Origin: Euprymna scolopes
Taxonomy: Eukaryota; Mollusca; Cephalopoda; Sepiida; Sepiolidae
NCBI GenBank assembly: GCA_024364805.1
Contig: CM044505.1
Span: 88,757,486-88,778,681, forward strand
Length of the DNA stretch: 21,196 nt
Direction of reading: 5' to 3'
Program-made: the position numbers and the translations under genes
In this document: positions 8,358-18,101 of the stretch, piece after piece
Position numbering within the stretch: the first letter of the stretch is position 1
How the letters are laid out: the number at the start of each line of letters is the position of its first letter
The notes under the pieces: generated by a model
Databases searched by the model: none
Told to the model about the DNA's origin: nothing
Seen by the model: the letters and a program-made list of their open reading frames with translations, nothing else

Positions 8358-8506
8358 TTTTGTGTCCCAACGTCATGATCTACATCACGATACCTCCAAT
8401 TAGTGTTGGGACGATTAATTGGAATTTGAGAATCGGAAAAATCCGAACTTTTGGAGGGATCGGAATCAGTAAAATCTGAAAATTTGTGGCTATTTTCCGA
8501 TGTCAA
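8358..8506 (-). other. Minus-strand coding-like open frame, unassigned
   Basis: Read on the minus strand, a frame without an ATG encodes a Ser/Asp-rich stretch (SDFTDSDPSKSSDFSDSQIP) and then a more globular part (NRPNTNWRYRDVDHDVGTQ) before running into the 26-bp array. The composition resembles real protein more than the surrounding DNA does. GTCCCAAC and GTTGGGAC form an inverted pair at about 8365-8412. It may be an eroded transposon or exon fragment. No family is recognised. Confidence 0.2.
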
Positions 8507-8988
8507 ACACGGTTCCTTTAATTATCTTTTATATTTGATTTTGTTCAAACCAAAACCTTCCACTGCTGGTGGTAATAATAAAATGATTAAATTTTTATTG
8601 ATTTTAAATTACTAGTAAAACTAAAATCTAGAGATCACCCCCACAAGTGTGGTTTTACGTAAATCGGGGAAAATAACAACTTTATAGTTTATATGACAAA
8701 ATTCTATATTCCAATTTTGAAGATGTTATCTTACTGTTTATGTATTTAAGTATGTTGACATGCGCAAATTTTTACAGCACCTGTTTCGTAACGCAGAATC
8801 ATTCATATATTTTTTATGCTAATTTTTAAAAATTTATTCCGCACTTAACTCATCAGAAGAAAAGTAACTTATCGACTTTAAAAGAAAATAAAGGAATATG
8901 GGCATGATTATAAAACCTGAAAGTTGGAAGAGAAGTAACCATTATATTTCAATGTGTCATCTTTAATTTTAATTTTAATGTAGAGTCG
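8507..8988. other. AT-rich sequence without a recognisable gene
   Basis: Nothing recognised on either strand. Confidence 0.5.
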
Positions 8989-9091
8989 ATATATATATAT
9001 ATGCTTGTATGTATATATATGTATGTATAAATATGCTTGTATGTATATATATGTATGTATATATATATGCTTGTATATACATGTATGTATG

Positions 9092-9123
<32 letters not shown>

Positions 9124-9131
9124 TATGTATG

Positions 9132-9164
<33 letters not shown>

Positions 9165-9227
9165 GTATGTATATGTATGTATATATATGTATGTATATGT
9201 ATATGTATGTATGTATATATATGCATG

Positions 9228-9260
<33 letters not shown>

Positions 9261-9438
9261 GTATGTATGTATATATATGTAGATGTATATATATGTAGAT
9301 GTATATATATGTGCATGTATGTATGTGTATATATATGTAGATGTATATATATATATGTATGTGTATATATATGTAGATGTATACATATATGTGTGTATGT
9401 ATACATATAAATATGTATATATATGCATATGTATATAT

Positions 9439-9476
<38 letters not shown>
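8989..9476. repeat. Compound (TATG)n/(TATATG)n/(TA)n microsatellite field
   Basis: About 490 bases of interleaved GTAT, TATATG and GTAGATG units, ending in about 35 bases of pure TA. The Tyr/Ile/Met/Cys/Val-only translations on both strands are repeat by-products. Fields like this often mark the tails of invertebrate SINEs, but no SINE body is seen on either side. Confidence 0.95.
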
Positions 9477-9479
<3 letters not shown>

Positions 9480-10459
9480 GCTATTTGATAAGTCCTGTGT
9501 ACCGATCAGATAATTGTTTATAGAGTACATCTGTCATTTGTTTCTCGCATGGTTTGTTGCTTTGCCAATCTTAACCAATTTCTCAAATTTCAGTATTTTT
9601 TATCTCTGTATTTTGCTCAATCCCTTCGTCACACACGAAATAGACAAAAAGGAAATATGTATATGCAGGTTCAAACTGAACATAAAAAGGAATGGGGGAA
9701 CAAATTGGGGTTTTGTAGAGGAAATCAGACTTTAGAAAATAGCATGAAGATATCAAGTACACAGACATCTACAGTTCATAAATAGAAATCACTGTTTGTT
9801 TGTTTGTCTGTTTGTTCTGCACGTGTGTGAATTTGAGATTCACACTTCTTATGGTTGGATGAATATCTTCGAGTTGCGATTGTCGAAAATGCCTTAATTA
9901 CACCCTTAAACATTCATGATGATCTGTGAATTCGTCTTTACAATTGAAACTGTCTTCTCACCTCAGCTTGTGGTTGTCACTCCCAATTTGAAATCAAATA
10001 CTAGGGAGATGAATTGGATTGATGACGTTGCGGAGATCGTCGACACAATCCAGTAAATCAAGACAGCCAAATGCAAACGTCAACAAATGAAGTGACGTTC
10101 AGCCTGATCACTTGTTTAATTTTCTCCGGTGTTTGACACAAAAATCACAATTCATTTTTATGTAAATTTATTAAACAAAAAGAAAGATTCACAGAGAAAT
10201 CCTGAGAGAGAAATTAACATTTTGAAATAACGGTTTACTTGCGTGCGCTCATGAGAGGAAGGACAATAAGAAACGTGAGTACAAGATATTCGGATCCGAG
10301 ATTCGAATCGTCTGATCGGCTGTGGATTTACAATCATCCATGCTGATGAGCGTTAGGTAACATGAAACATCTATGTCGCTGAATAGTTTAAAAAATATTT
10401 ATTCTTAAGCATAATTATTAAATAACGGACGTCTGTGTTGTATATAATCATTAGGATAA
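9477..10459. other. Unassigned sequence with TGACGTT sites
   Basis: A (TTTG)n stretch lies at about 9793-9815. TGACGTT occurs at 10023, and an inverted pair (AACGTCA at 10076, TGACGTT at 10093) follows. 'GATTCGAATC' near 10301 resembles a tRNA B-box, but no A-box partner is found. No gene is recognised. Confidence 0.4.
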
Positions 10460-10811
10460 TCATTTATTTATTGCGGACTATTATCCTCATCTTTTATTTG
10501 TTTTTTCACAACGTTTCAGCCAACTATTCCTCTGGCCTTCATCAGGTGGTTACCGCGACGGGATGGGAACTCCGAATCTCTTAATTGCATCCTCAGCAAT
10601 TACTGCCTTCCATAGTTGTTGTTGTCTCACTATGTTTTGGCCAAGTAAGCCTCTGGTCGGCTTTTGGGTAGGATTGAAAACCGCTATCTTAAGACAATGC
10701 TCAGCTAGAACCATAGAGATTCAACGACTCTATCCATTGCGCTGAAGTTTGCCGAAACGTCGTGAATCAACAACTAAAAGATGAGGATAATAGTTCGCAA
10801 TAAATAAATGA
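10460..10811. mobile_element. MITE copy 2 with long terminal inverted repeats
   Basis: The left end CATTTATTTATTGCGGACTA is mirrored at the right end by TAGTTCGCAATAAATAAATG. The inverted match continues through TTATCCTCATCTTTTA, and then TTGTT...ACGTTTC...GCCAACT-like sequence, for more than 60 bases. The interior matches copy 1 at 897-1186 ('GGCCTTCATCAGGTG' against a decayed equivalent, 'AACCGCTATCTT'). There is no transposase. A 60-codon frame inside (10563-10745) is incidental. This copy is the better preserved of the two. The ends include the ATTTATTTATT sequence, so a target-site duplication cannot be separated from the terminal repeat. Confidence 0.85.
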
Positions 10812-10907
10812 ATAAATAATACTGATCTCAATAAACATTCCAACTATTAGGATATGTCGTGCATCTGGTCCACAATATGACTCAAATAGGGAACCACAAC
10901 TTCACGT

Positions 10908-11070
10908 TTTCCCTACTTGAAGTTTCTTTACATTATATTTCAGTTATATTATGGACCTAGCCGATAATTGTCCTTAGTAACCCCATATGGAATCAAAATA
11001 AAACTTCAATAGTGTCTTCAGATTCTTTGAAAAACGCAACCCTTATTTAAATGTTCTGTTAACATATTAT
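10908..11070 (+). repeat. Dispersed repeat family D, copy 2
   Basis: Same-orientation match to 5089-5252. The shared blocks are TTCCCTACTT, ATATTTCAGTT, TTATGGAC, GGAATCAAAATAAAACTT, CAGATTCTTTGAAAAA and TTTAAATGTT. It ends shortly before a (TA)n tract. Confidence 0.6.
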
Positions 11071-11092
11071 TTTTTATACGGCACAAACATTA

Positions 11093-11198
<106 letters not shown>

Positions 11199-11199
11199 C

Positions 11200-11340
11200 T
11201 TTTGTTTTGCTTTGTATGTATTTATTTTTTGACTTATTTTCAACTTCGATTTGGTCTTCATCCCCGGTATCGAATTCAGTTTTCAGGCGATGATTGTCCA
11301 AACGCAATTCTTGTAATTTCATATCGAGAACTGTGTTTGG
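11200..11340 (-). other. Short minus-strand ATG-led frame entering the TA tract
   Basis: An ATG at 11320-11322 (minus) opens about 36 codons of charged, helix-prone sequence ([20 protein letters not shown], then [12 protein letters not shown]) before the frame runs into the (TA)n tract. Composition is protein-like, but the frame has no recognised family and no natural end. It could be a fragment of an old element or exon. Confidence 0.2.
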
Positions 11341-11384
11341 ACATCAGTGCTTGTGACCATACAACTTCAGCTTCAAACTGTCTC

Positions 11385-11538
11385 CCTGCCGGGTGGGCGC
11401 TCGTGAGATCACGTGTCAGGCCGCGCTCAAATTTAACGCGCGCACGTGCAAACTCATGCGCACTGCCGGTGTGGGCCACCTCAGCTTTCGACTGAGACCC
11501 GAAGCGACAGACAAAAAACGCCGGGGTGTCGATCGATG
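11385..11538. other. Isolated CpG-rich patch
   Basis: About 19 CpG dinucleotides in some 155 bases (CGCGCGCACGTG, GGCCGCGC, CGCCGGGG, TCGATCGATG), whereas surrounding DNA has very few. Two minus/plus open frames of 60-97 codons overlap here simply because stop codons are rare at this composition. No known element or promoter is recognised. Confidence 0.6.
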
Positions 11539-11822
11539 TCTTCTTTCCATTTTAGGCTTGGAAATGACGGGTTGAAAACTAAAGAAGAAGCCGAGAGATG
11601 GTTTGTATTTACAATTTGATCAAGTGCTGATGTCTAAAAGTTAAATGATAAAATGTTGTCTATTCTGCCAATTCAATTGTGAGAAAAATTTCATAAAAAC
11701 ACATCAACCGGTATAGAAAGAAAAAGAAAAACGTCTAATTATGGAAATAGAGTGAACGATTTTTTCCAGGTCAATTGAAGGTGTCAGGTTTGTCGGTCAT
11801 ACTAATGCTTTCTCTATTGCCG
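11539..11822. other. No recognisable feature
   Basis: AT-rich; nothing assigned. Confidence 0.5.
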
Positions 11823-11938
11823 TATGTATGTATATATATGTATATATATATGTATGTATATATATATGTGTATATATATATTTGTATGTATATATATGTA
11901 TGTGTATATATATGCATGTATTTATATATATGTATGTA

Positions 11939-12000
<62 letters not shown>
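11823..12000. repeat. (TATG)n followed by (TG)n
   Basis: About 120 bases of TATATG/GTAT units pass into about 28 uninterrupted TG units. The Cys-Val and His-Thr runs in translation are by-products. Confidence 0.95.
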
Positions 12001-12002
<2 letters not shown>

Positions 12003-12178
12003 AGAAAGATACCCAGCACTAGTTATAAATTGTTGTTTTTTTCTCTTTCTTTGAGAAGTATGGTACAGGTGTCATGCCCACCCCTCTGAATGTTCAAAGA
12101 AAAAAATATAATTTGCCCACTTTTGCCTTACTTATTCTATAATTAATGAATATAACTTCAATAGTTTAAATCTTACCG

Positions 12179-12181
<3 letters not shown>

Positions 12182-12217
<36 letters not shown>
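12182..12217. repeat. (TA)n microsatellite
   Basis: Pure TA run of about 36 bases. Confidence 0.95.
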
Positions 12218-12221
<4 letters not shown>

Positions 12222-12911
12222 TATGCTCCCGCGCGTGGCTTGATCCTTGCTTTATATAATCATGTAACTCAAAATTTGATGTAGAATCAATTATTATCAC
12301 TAATATCTTGCTGATTTTAAAAGGTTTAGTGGTGTAGGTGGAGTTCGGATAGGCGCACCTTCTTGGTGATAAAGAAAAAAATATTTGCCCATGTTATGCG
12401 CCGTGTAATCGGGAAAATATATTTCAATATTCATAATGATTGGTTCATAAAAAAGTTAATTTTTGATAGATAGGTGCTTCTTACAAAAAAGATAATGTCT
12501 CTTTGTTGTTCACCATGTTTCTTGAATATATATATATATTCGAAAATCTGTAATGAATCGTTCACAAATTGAGGGGTGCATAGTAAAGTAGGGTTTGAAT
12601 CAGTGGAGTAATAAAAGAAAGGGAAAATACGTTTTATACTGAAAAGTGTAAAGACGTGGATTAACAGTCAGTTCTTGGTGACATTCTCCTGGGAATTGAA
12701 AGTTAACTTATTGCAGATGATAATAACCGGCTGCTTCTACCTGACTATAGCTGACAGAACGAAAACAGTCTACTTTTATGAATTAAATAAAAAGTTTACT
12801 TCGAAATTTCGTATTAGTTCTAGAATTGTACATAAAAATTTCTCAAAGAATTTCAAAAACAAAAAATAAAAATTTAAAAGTTGGAAATATTCACCTGAAG
12901 AAGATTGGAGG
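12218..12911. other. AT-rich sequence; possible diverged repeat pair
   Basis: No gene. AAAGAAAAAAATAT followed by TTGCCCA occurs here (about 12369-12390) and at about 12099-12118, each preceded by a GC-richer stretch. This may be an old dispersed repeat in two copies. Similarity is too short to be sure. Confidence 0.3.
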
Positions 12912-13035
12912 TTACATATATAACAACAAAGATGAACAGTAGTTTCAAAATAATATTTTAGAGTGAAAAAAGTTGTCGATATAACAACCAAGATGAACAA
13001 AATATTTCAAAATAATATTTTAAAGTGAAAAAAGT
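12912..13035 (+). repeat. ~61-bp tandem duplication
   Basis: Units of about 61-63 bases at 12912-12972 and 12973-13035 share ATATAACAACNAAGATGAAC, TTTCAAAATAATATTTTA and AGTGAAAAAAGT. There are several substitutions, so the duplication is older than the one at 6991. Confidence 0.85.
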
Positions 13036-13868
13036 AACTTAACTTCACAAAAGATTGAATTTCAACTTTTTCAATTAGTGAGAAACAATTATTGTTTTAT
13101 TTTTAATTTTTTTTACATAATTTTAACACTGGAAAAACATTTGCATTGGTTTTGACATACTTTAATTTACTTCAAAACAAAATAGAACATATGTATGCTA
13201 TTAGTTACGTGCCGATAATTTTAGTAAAATTCAATTCAATTTTTGACAGATATTTTTTTTTTTTACTTACATGTTTAAATTTTTTTTTTTTTTTAATTAT
13301 TTTTGACTGTCGAAGCAGAATTTTGACCTTGACGTCGTCAGTGGAATACTACACCATTCAGCCATTAGAGGATTTGTTTAAATTTTGCTTAAACTAAATA
13401 TGTTAATGGTAGAACGCTGCTCATGGTTTAATATAAGTTAGCAAACATTAAATATTATTAAGGATTAATTATGCCGCTATAAACAATAATAATGTACATT
13501 CATTTTTTTATCCATTGAAGATTACTTGAAATCGATGCCTGCCTCCTTTTTTTCTATATAAAACAAACACCCAAAAATATCGGCCTGAATTTCTATAATA
13601 GATTTGATATGAAACTATTTTGTCAAATCGTTGCATGTCGTTCGTTTATAAAATGATTGCACACACAAGAGAAAATGCCACAATTGTTTCAGGAATTAAT
13701 ATGTTTTCTGACCTAATAAAAATCAGCAAAATTATTCCTTAACAATTAAAGAAATTGGCACAGAATGTGTAGCATTCTATAAAAGTAGTAAATGGGAAAG
13801 AGACAACAGTATCGATGTTGCCCGGAAGCTATAAATGTAAAACTGAAAACTCAGATTAATTTTTTTTT
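13036..13868. other. AT-rich sequence without a recognisable gene
   Basis: Contains poly-T runs at about 13251-13294 and the near-CRE TTGACGTCGTCA at about 13329. No gene recognised. Confidence 0.5.
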
Positions 13869-13920
13869 ACATTTTTATTATTTTCAATACATTAAAATGT
13901 GTTGAAAATAATAAAAATGT
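13869..13920. repeat. 52-nt near-perfect hairpin
   Basis: Arms of 24 bases (13869-13892 and 13897-13920) are reverse complements with one difference, which would be a G-U pair in RNA. The loop is the four bases TAAA. Each arm contains ATTTTTATTATTTTCAA or its complement. It could be a minimal MITE, a cruciform-forming palindrome or a chance of AT-rich sequence. A 24-bp stem with a 4-nt loop is too short and tight for a usual miRNA precursor. Confidence 0.85.
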
Positions 13921-14043
13921 CAGGGGAACAGGCAGTGTAGGAGGTCAGTATAAAGAAGAGGCGTGCAGTGGGAGGAGAGAAAAATATAGAGAAATAGAAT
14001 TTGAAAATGAAGATGTTTGAACTTTTCCTATTTTGTTTTTATG

Positions 14044-14080
14044 AACCGGGGTAATATCGGGTAGCCTTGCTAGTATGCAA
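14044..14080 (+). repeat. Conserved 3'-tail motif, copy B (SINE/RTE-like)
   Basis: ACCGGGGTAATATCGGGTA followed by GCCTTGCTAGTATG aligns with the tails at 1468-1506 and 16709-16745. Upstream, the purine-rich 13921-14000 segment could belong to the same element, but no tRNA-like head is visible. Confidence 0.5.
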
Positions 14081-15055
14081 TATTTATATTTAGATATCGT
14101 TACGAACTATCTGTCCTGACTAAAAATTCGATTGGTAACAGCAATTTTACATTCAGAATGCCACGAACAGATAAAAACTCCTTTACTTTGTGCATTTTTT
14201 TAATTAAAAATATTAAGTAAGCATAAAGCGTATTTCTTCCTGTCTACTTTTACAGACTTTTTCCCCGCCAAAAATACGTTTTTATTTCGCTTTATTATTC
14301 CGTATGAATGTCCAATTATATTTTTACTATGCTGCTGCGAATTCATTCATTCAATTTCTAGGAAATGTAAATCTTATTGTGCAAAGGAACGTTCCTCTTT
14401 GAGATCATTTTGGTCGATATATAAGCTAAATGATACCAATTGTTTTAGTACAAAGACAGTAAAAACAATCTAGTAAAGTAGAAAGTAGTTAGATATCGGA
14501 ATTATAAAAAGGATGATCTAAAATTGTGTCTAAACATCTATAATGACTAATAATCGTGTAAATTTGTCCAGCTTTTCTTTAAAGCTGTTTAATAGTAAGA
14601 AAATAGCAGTTGCAATGTCATAGACGTTTACGTGAGTGTCTTATTGGATTTCCGGTGATAGTTTCTTCACAGCACTCGCTGTTTTAGGGTGGTTTTCTTG
14701 TTTTGTTTGTTGTTTTTCTAGTTTTCCTTCTTGAATCTATATTGTATATTTTACATATATACTTCCAATATGATTGTTAAGTTACTGTTAGTTAGACTTG
14801 GCTAATGCTAAGAGAAAATGGAGATAAACTATATGTTATTTAGGTTAATCGTAGTTAATAAGTTTTATTTACATAAATTCTACATGGGATACAATTTTGA
14901 TTCTATTAGGTTCATTTTAGTTGCCGATAAAAACAAAGAAAATAACTCGTACAATTTCAAATCCTAACAGAGTTGTAAATAATATTTTTAAAATCGCCGA
15001 TAATAAATGCTTTTTGTGAACTGCAGTCGGAATTGAATAACACATACCTTTGAAT
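14081..15055. other. AT-rich sequence without a recognisable gene
   Basis: No gene. A 12-bp perfect palindrome, AGGAACGTTCCT (14385-14396), holds a GAA..TTC pair like two heat-shock-element units, which is too little to call. Confidence 0.5.
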
Positions 15056-15174
15056 GATCTAACAGATGTGTAGCAATCTAACAGATGCATTACAATCTGA
15101 CAGATGTGCAACAATCTGACAGATGTTTAATAATTTTACAATCTAACAGATACTTAGCAATCTAACAGATTTGT
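15056..15174. repeat. 19-bp tandem repeat, six diverged units
   Basis: CAATCTRACAGATGTGTAA-like units recur six times. One unit carries an 8-9 base insertion (TAATTTTA). Variation between CTAACAGAT and CTGACAGAT suggests an old array. Confidence 0.9.
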
Positions 15175-16298
15175 ATCTTCATGCGTTCGATATTAAAAGA
15201 AGATTAAAAGTAAGAAGTTGGAAAGATTGTATCGAATATAAAAGAACATTATCTCGATCCTAATTTGAATCTGACGTTAGCAGTGTTAACTTTTTTAAAA
15301 CTCTTCCCATGAATCGTCATTTCGTAATCCTTTCATCTTATTTCTTCTTTCCTGTTTAAAAACGAAGTAAACATCTTTGATGAAGAATTAGAAATCGTTA
15401 TTTAGTTCTGACAAGTTTTTTTGTTCATCTGTTTCGTTCTTCAATAAAACGTAAGTAATTTCGTAGTTGACTTATTGCTTAGGATGATTATACGTAAGGT
15501 TTTCATTTTTCAACTGCTTGCTTAGATCTACCAGCATCAAGGCGCGTGATGTTTACATTTGATGAGTTAATGAGACGAAGTGTTTTCGTTTGAATTCATT
15601 TTCTATTCGTCTCGCTTTTGATTCTCCTCGTTTGTTTGCCGCAATTATTGCCAAAACATAACCGTTTGATATTTTCTGCATTTCTTAGATAAAGTTTTAA
15701 TTTATTCATTTGTTGCCAGGTGCTTATTAGATCTAATATCTTTTTAACCTGGTTTTAAAGACATAAAAGGCAAAAACTGTTCAACATTTTTGTAAATCAA
15801 TCTGATTGTTAGTATATGTTTTGGCAGGTTACTTCACAAGTGTACACCCACCGTTAAAAATAACGAACGAAATTACGCTTCGCTAGTGTTATCTGTAATA
15901 GTTATCCTCCATTCTATAGTTAATGCTAATCTATATAATATCCTATTTGTTTCTTCCTTGGTTAGTTCGTACGTTGTGCTTTGAAAAAGAAGGTCAAACT
16001 GCTTCAAAAATAAAAAAAGACGAAATTTGGCAACCCGTGACAAGAATATGAGAATTACCTCCCTTTGATGTGGCCTCGTTTTCGAATATCATTTTAATAA
16101 TATCTGATGATTGTTATAATAGTGTGAGAAAGGAACGCGTAGTAATTTCGACGTGCAGTCGTTCTTAACTGAAGAAAAAAGTCAGTGAAACGTTATGTAA
16201 AAAAGGGAACATTAGAAAAAAATAAGGAAAAAAGAATTATCTTTTTAGCGGTACGGGACTGAAAGTGTAAATTAAAGATTGTCTCTTACAATGTGATT
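15175..16298. other. AT-rich sequence without a recognisable gene
   Basis: Nothing recognised on either strand over about 1.1 kb. Confidence 0.5.
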
Positions 16299-16640
16299 TT
16301 ATTTTTTGTATTTTACTATTTTGGCTGTAATGGCAACTTTCAGCTCAGAAATGGTCTGCAGATTGTTTTGATAACCATTTCCTCTGAGATAACTCCACAA
16401 ATGAAGATCTAGGGGAGAATTAAGATGAGCGTGAAGTCCATTCACAACCACGAGTTCTACTGGCGAGATAATAACCAAAGCGTCCCTGCCTATCAATGAA
16501 TGATGATAAAAGAAAGACTTTGCATTGTTGATTGAAACTTGTTGGACAATTCAACGGTAGAGTTAAATCTTTTTTAATTGAATATGGTTGAATTGCAGAA
16601 AGAATTATAAATTTTATTCCCGATTCCATAGATGACATTT
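16299..16640 (-). pseudogene. Decayed mariner/IS630-like transposase fragment
   Basis: On the minus strand, one frame (16496 down to 16299) reads SPLDLHLWSYLRG, then YQNNLQTISELKVAI. This fits the C-terminal catalytic region of mariner/IS630-type DDE/D transposases, typically 'SPDLTPLDFFLWGYLKDKVY' followed by 'TIEELK'. The D in PLDLHLW would be the third catalytic residue. A different minus frame upstream (16638-16420) reads SSFIDRQG, corresponding to the 'WIGRxGP' motif that normally lies about 14 residues before. The motifs fall in two frames, so a frameshift separates them. The first two catalytic residues are not found. It is a short dead remnant of a DNA transposon. Confidence 0.6.
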
Positions 16641-16708
16641 TTTTAGGTTTTCCCCTGCGTTTGAATAATTAAGTGTATGTTGAATTATCAAAAATGATCA
16701 GCTTATAT

Positions 16709-16893
16709 TATCAGTAACAAGACGCCCGGCATTGCCCGGTCGTAAAATACGCTAAAATTAGACCCAATATATAATAATTATTAAAAAAAGTTTTTTAAAA
16801 ATAACTCGTGTGCCACCACCGAGAATCGAAACCAAAACGTTTACCTTACGATTTACTTTTTCCTTTGACGTTAATGCCTGAGCTATGAGGACA
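16709..16893 (-). mobile_element. tRNA-derived SINE with CCGGGCAATGCCGGG tail
   Basis: Read on the minus strand, the element starts with CCTCATAGCTCAGGC, an A-box-like TAGCTCAGG. About 50 bases later comes GGTTTCGATTCTCGGTGG, a B-box-like GGTTTCGATTC, then an AT-rich middle. It ends in TTTTACGACCGGGCAATGCC and GGGCGTCTTGTTACTG. Head, body and tail order is that of a tRNA-SINE mobilised by a partner LINE through its 3' tail. Similar tails occur at 1468 and 14044 in plus orientation. The A-box to B-box distance fits a tRNA. Substitutions and A/T-rich insertions indicate an old copy. Confidence 0.65.
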
Positions 16894-17505
16894 TGTTTGT
16901 TGCAAAGCTAAAAAATAAAACATGAGTCAATAGCTACTACGTTATGCATGCATATTCGTAATGCCGTCGTTCGACCTTCACCTAGCAAATTCCATTTTTT
17001 TTAATTTTTACACTTTTGCGTCGATTTCCCCCGGCTAAAACCAAAATATAAAATTTTGCATCGGTTCGAATATGAAGTTTCATGCATGTTGACCAAAAAT
17101 TGACAGAAAAGTTTAGTAGGCAACTGTTTTTAAACAAATATATATACGCATAAATATATTTAGAAAGAGGTTTGTGTTTACTATAACTATTTTTGCGCAA
17201 ATATTATGCAAGTATAAATCATGTCGAATATCTGCATGAATTACAGGTAATAGTTAACTACAGATGATCACCCCATAAGAAAACCGAAAAAAACTAATAG
17301 GGAATTATTTAAAATGAATGTTTAAAAGAATATGCAAATTAGCCAGATCTTTTGCTAGTGAATGCAATTCCACGAGCCATATATAACAAAGTTGTACTTT
17401 TAAAATGCATAGAAAAAAGGGTGTTTAATATGAATATTAATGCACAAAAAAAAAACAATTTATAAAATGTAGATGTAGATATAGATATATCATGTTATGT
17501 TAGAT
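16894..17505. other. AT-rich sequence without a recognisable gene
   Basis: No gene recognised. Confidence 0.5.
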
Positions 17506-17537
17506 ACCGACTCTCTCTCTCTCTCTTTCTCTCTCTC
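17506..17537. repeat. (TC)n microsatellite
   Basis: About 15 CT units with one TTT interruption. Confidence 0.95.
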
Positions 17538-17705
17538 GATGAAATTATTGGGCGACCTCAGTATTCAAAAATTAAAATAGGAGTATACCCTATTATTACG
17601 TTCTCAAAATCTACCTTCGTTAGTCTGCCTCTGGATTAAGGCCATACATACAGAGCGTCGTAGATATTAACTATCGATCTGCTTGTAATCAGAACAAAGA
17701 GATCG

Positions 17706-18101
17706 ATGCTTATCACTTCCTTTTCTTTTTTTTCCTCTCGGGTGTATTACTTTACTTTTAAATCTGTTATTTTTCTCGTGAACTATAACCCCGTATTGGC
17801 ATCATATTTGTGTGAATCCCATATTGCGAGTCTGACTGACACAAGATCCACAGATTTGAAGGCATTGCATAAATGTTGCGATAATGTCTTCTATTGGCCG
17901 AATTTTGTACATAAAACATTGTTATTGTTTCAATTGTTTCAATTGTATATCTTTCATTTGTTTATTTTAATTATTTATTTGTATTCATTATTTTGTTGCT
18001 TACTTGCCATCTATTTGTCTCAAGGCGTCATCGCTTCATATCAAAAAAGAAGAGTGAAGATGTCGAGATCGAACGGGATTTCCTCCAAGCAATTTCTGTG
18101 A
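17706..18101 (+). CDS. Weak hypothetical open frame, 131 codons
   Basis: This is the longest plus-strand frame not made of tandem repeat. The first half has mixed composition (NPVLASYLCESHIASLTDTR). The middle is Phe/Leu/Ile-rich because it crosses a T-rich low-complexity stretch. The end is basic (YQKRRVKMSRSNGISSKQFL). An ATG opens the frame. An AATAAA at 18179-18184, 78 bases past the stop, could be a polyadenylation signal. No domain is recognised, and a chance origin is about as likely. Confidence 0.15.
   Translation: MLITSFSFFSSRVYYFTFKSVIFLVNYNPVLASYLCESHIASLTDTRSTDLKALHKCCDNVFYWPNFVHKTLLLFQLFQLYIFHLFILIIYLYSLFCCLLAIYLSQGVIASYQKRRVKMSRSNGISSKQFL

Noticed and set aside
8045-8506. Long minus-strand repeat proteins (Trp/Ile/Tyr/Cys-rich, 100-153 codons)
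   Set aside because: All three frames are open only because the 26-bp unit lacks stops. There is no start or domain.
8949-9513. Tyr/Ile/Met/Cys/Thr-only frames on both strands
   Set aside because: Direct translations of (TATG)n and (TA)n microsatellites.
10296-10330. B-box-like GATTCGAATC suggesting a tRNA or SINE
   Set aside because: No A-box at tRNA distance and no cloverleaf on either strand.
10563-10745. 60-codon frame inside the second MITE
   Set aside because: It lies within the non-coding interior of a terminal-inverted-repeat element and is not conserved in the other copy.
11202-11575. Overlapping frames of 60-97 codons on both strands
   Set aside because: They arise from the CpG-rich patch, where stop codons are rare. 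No frame shows a recognisable domain.
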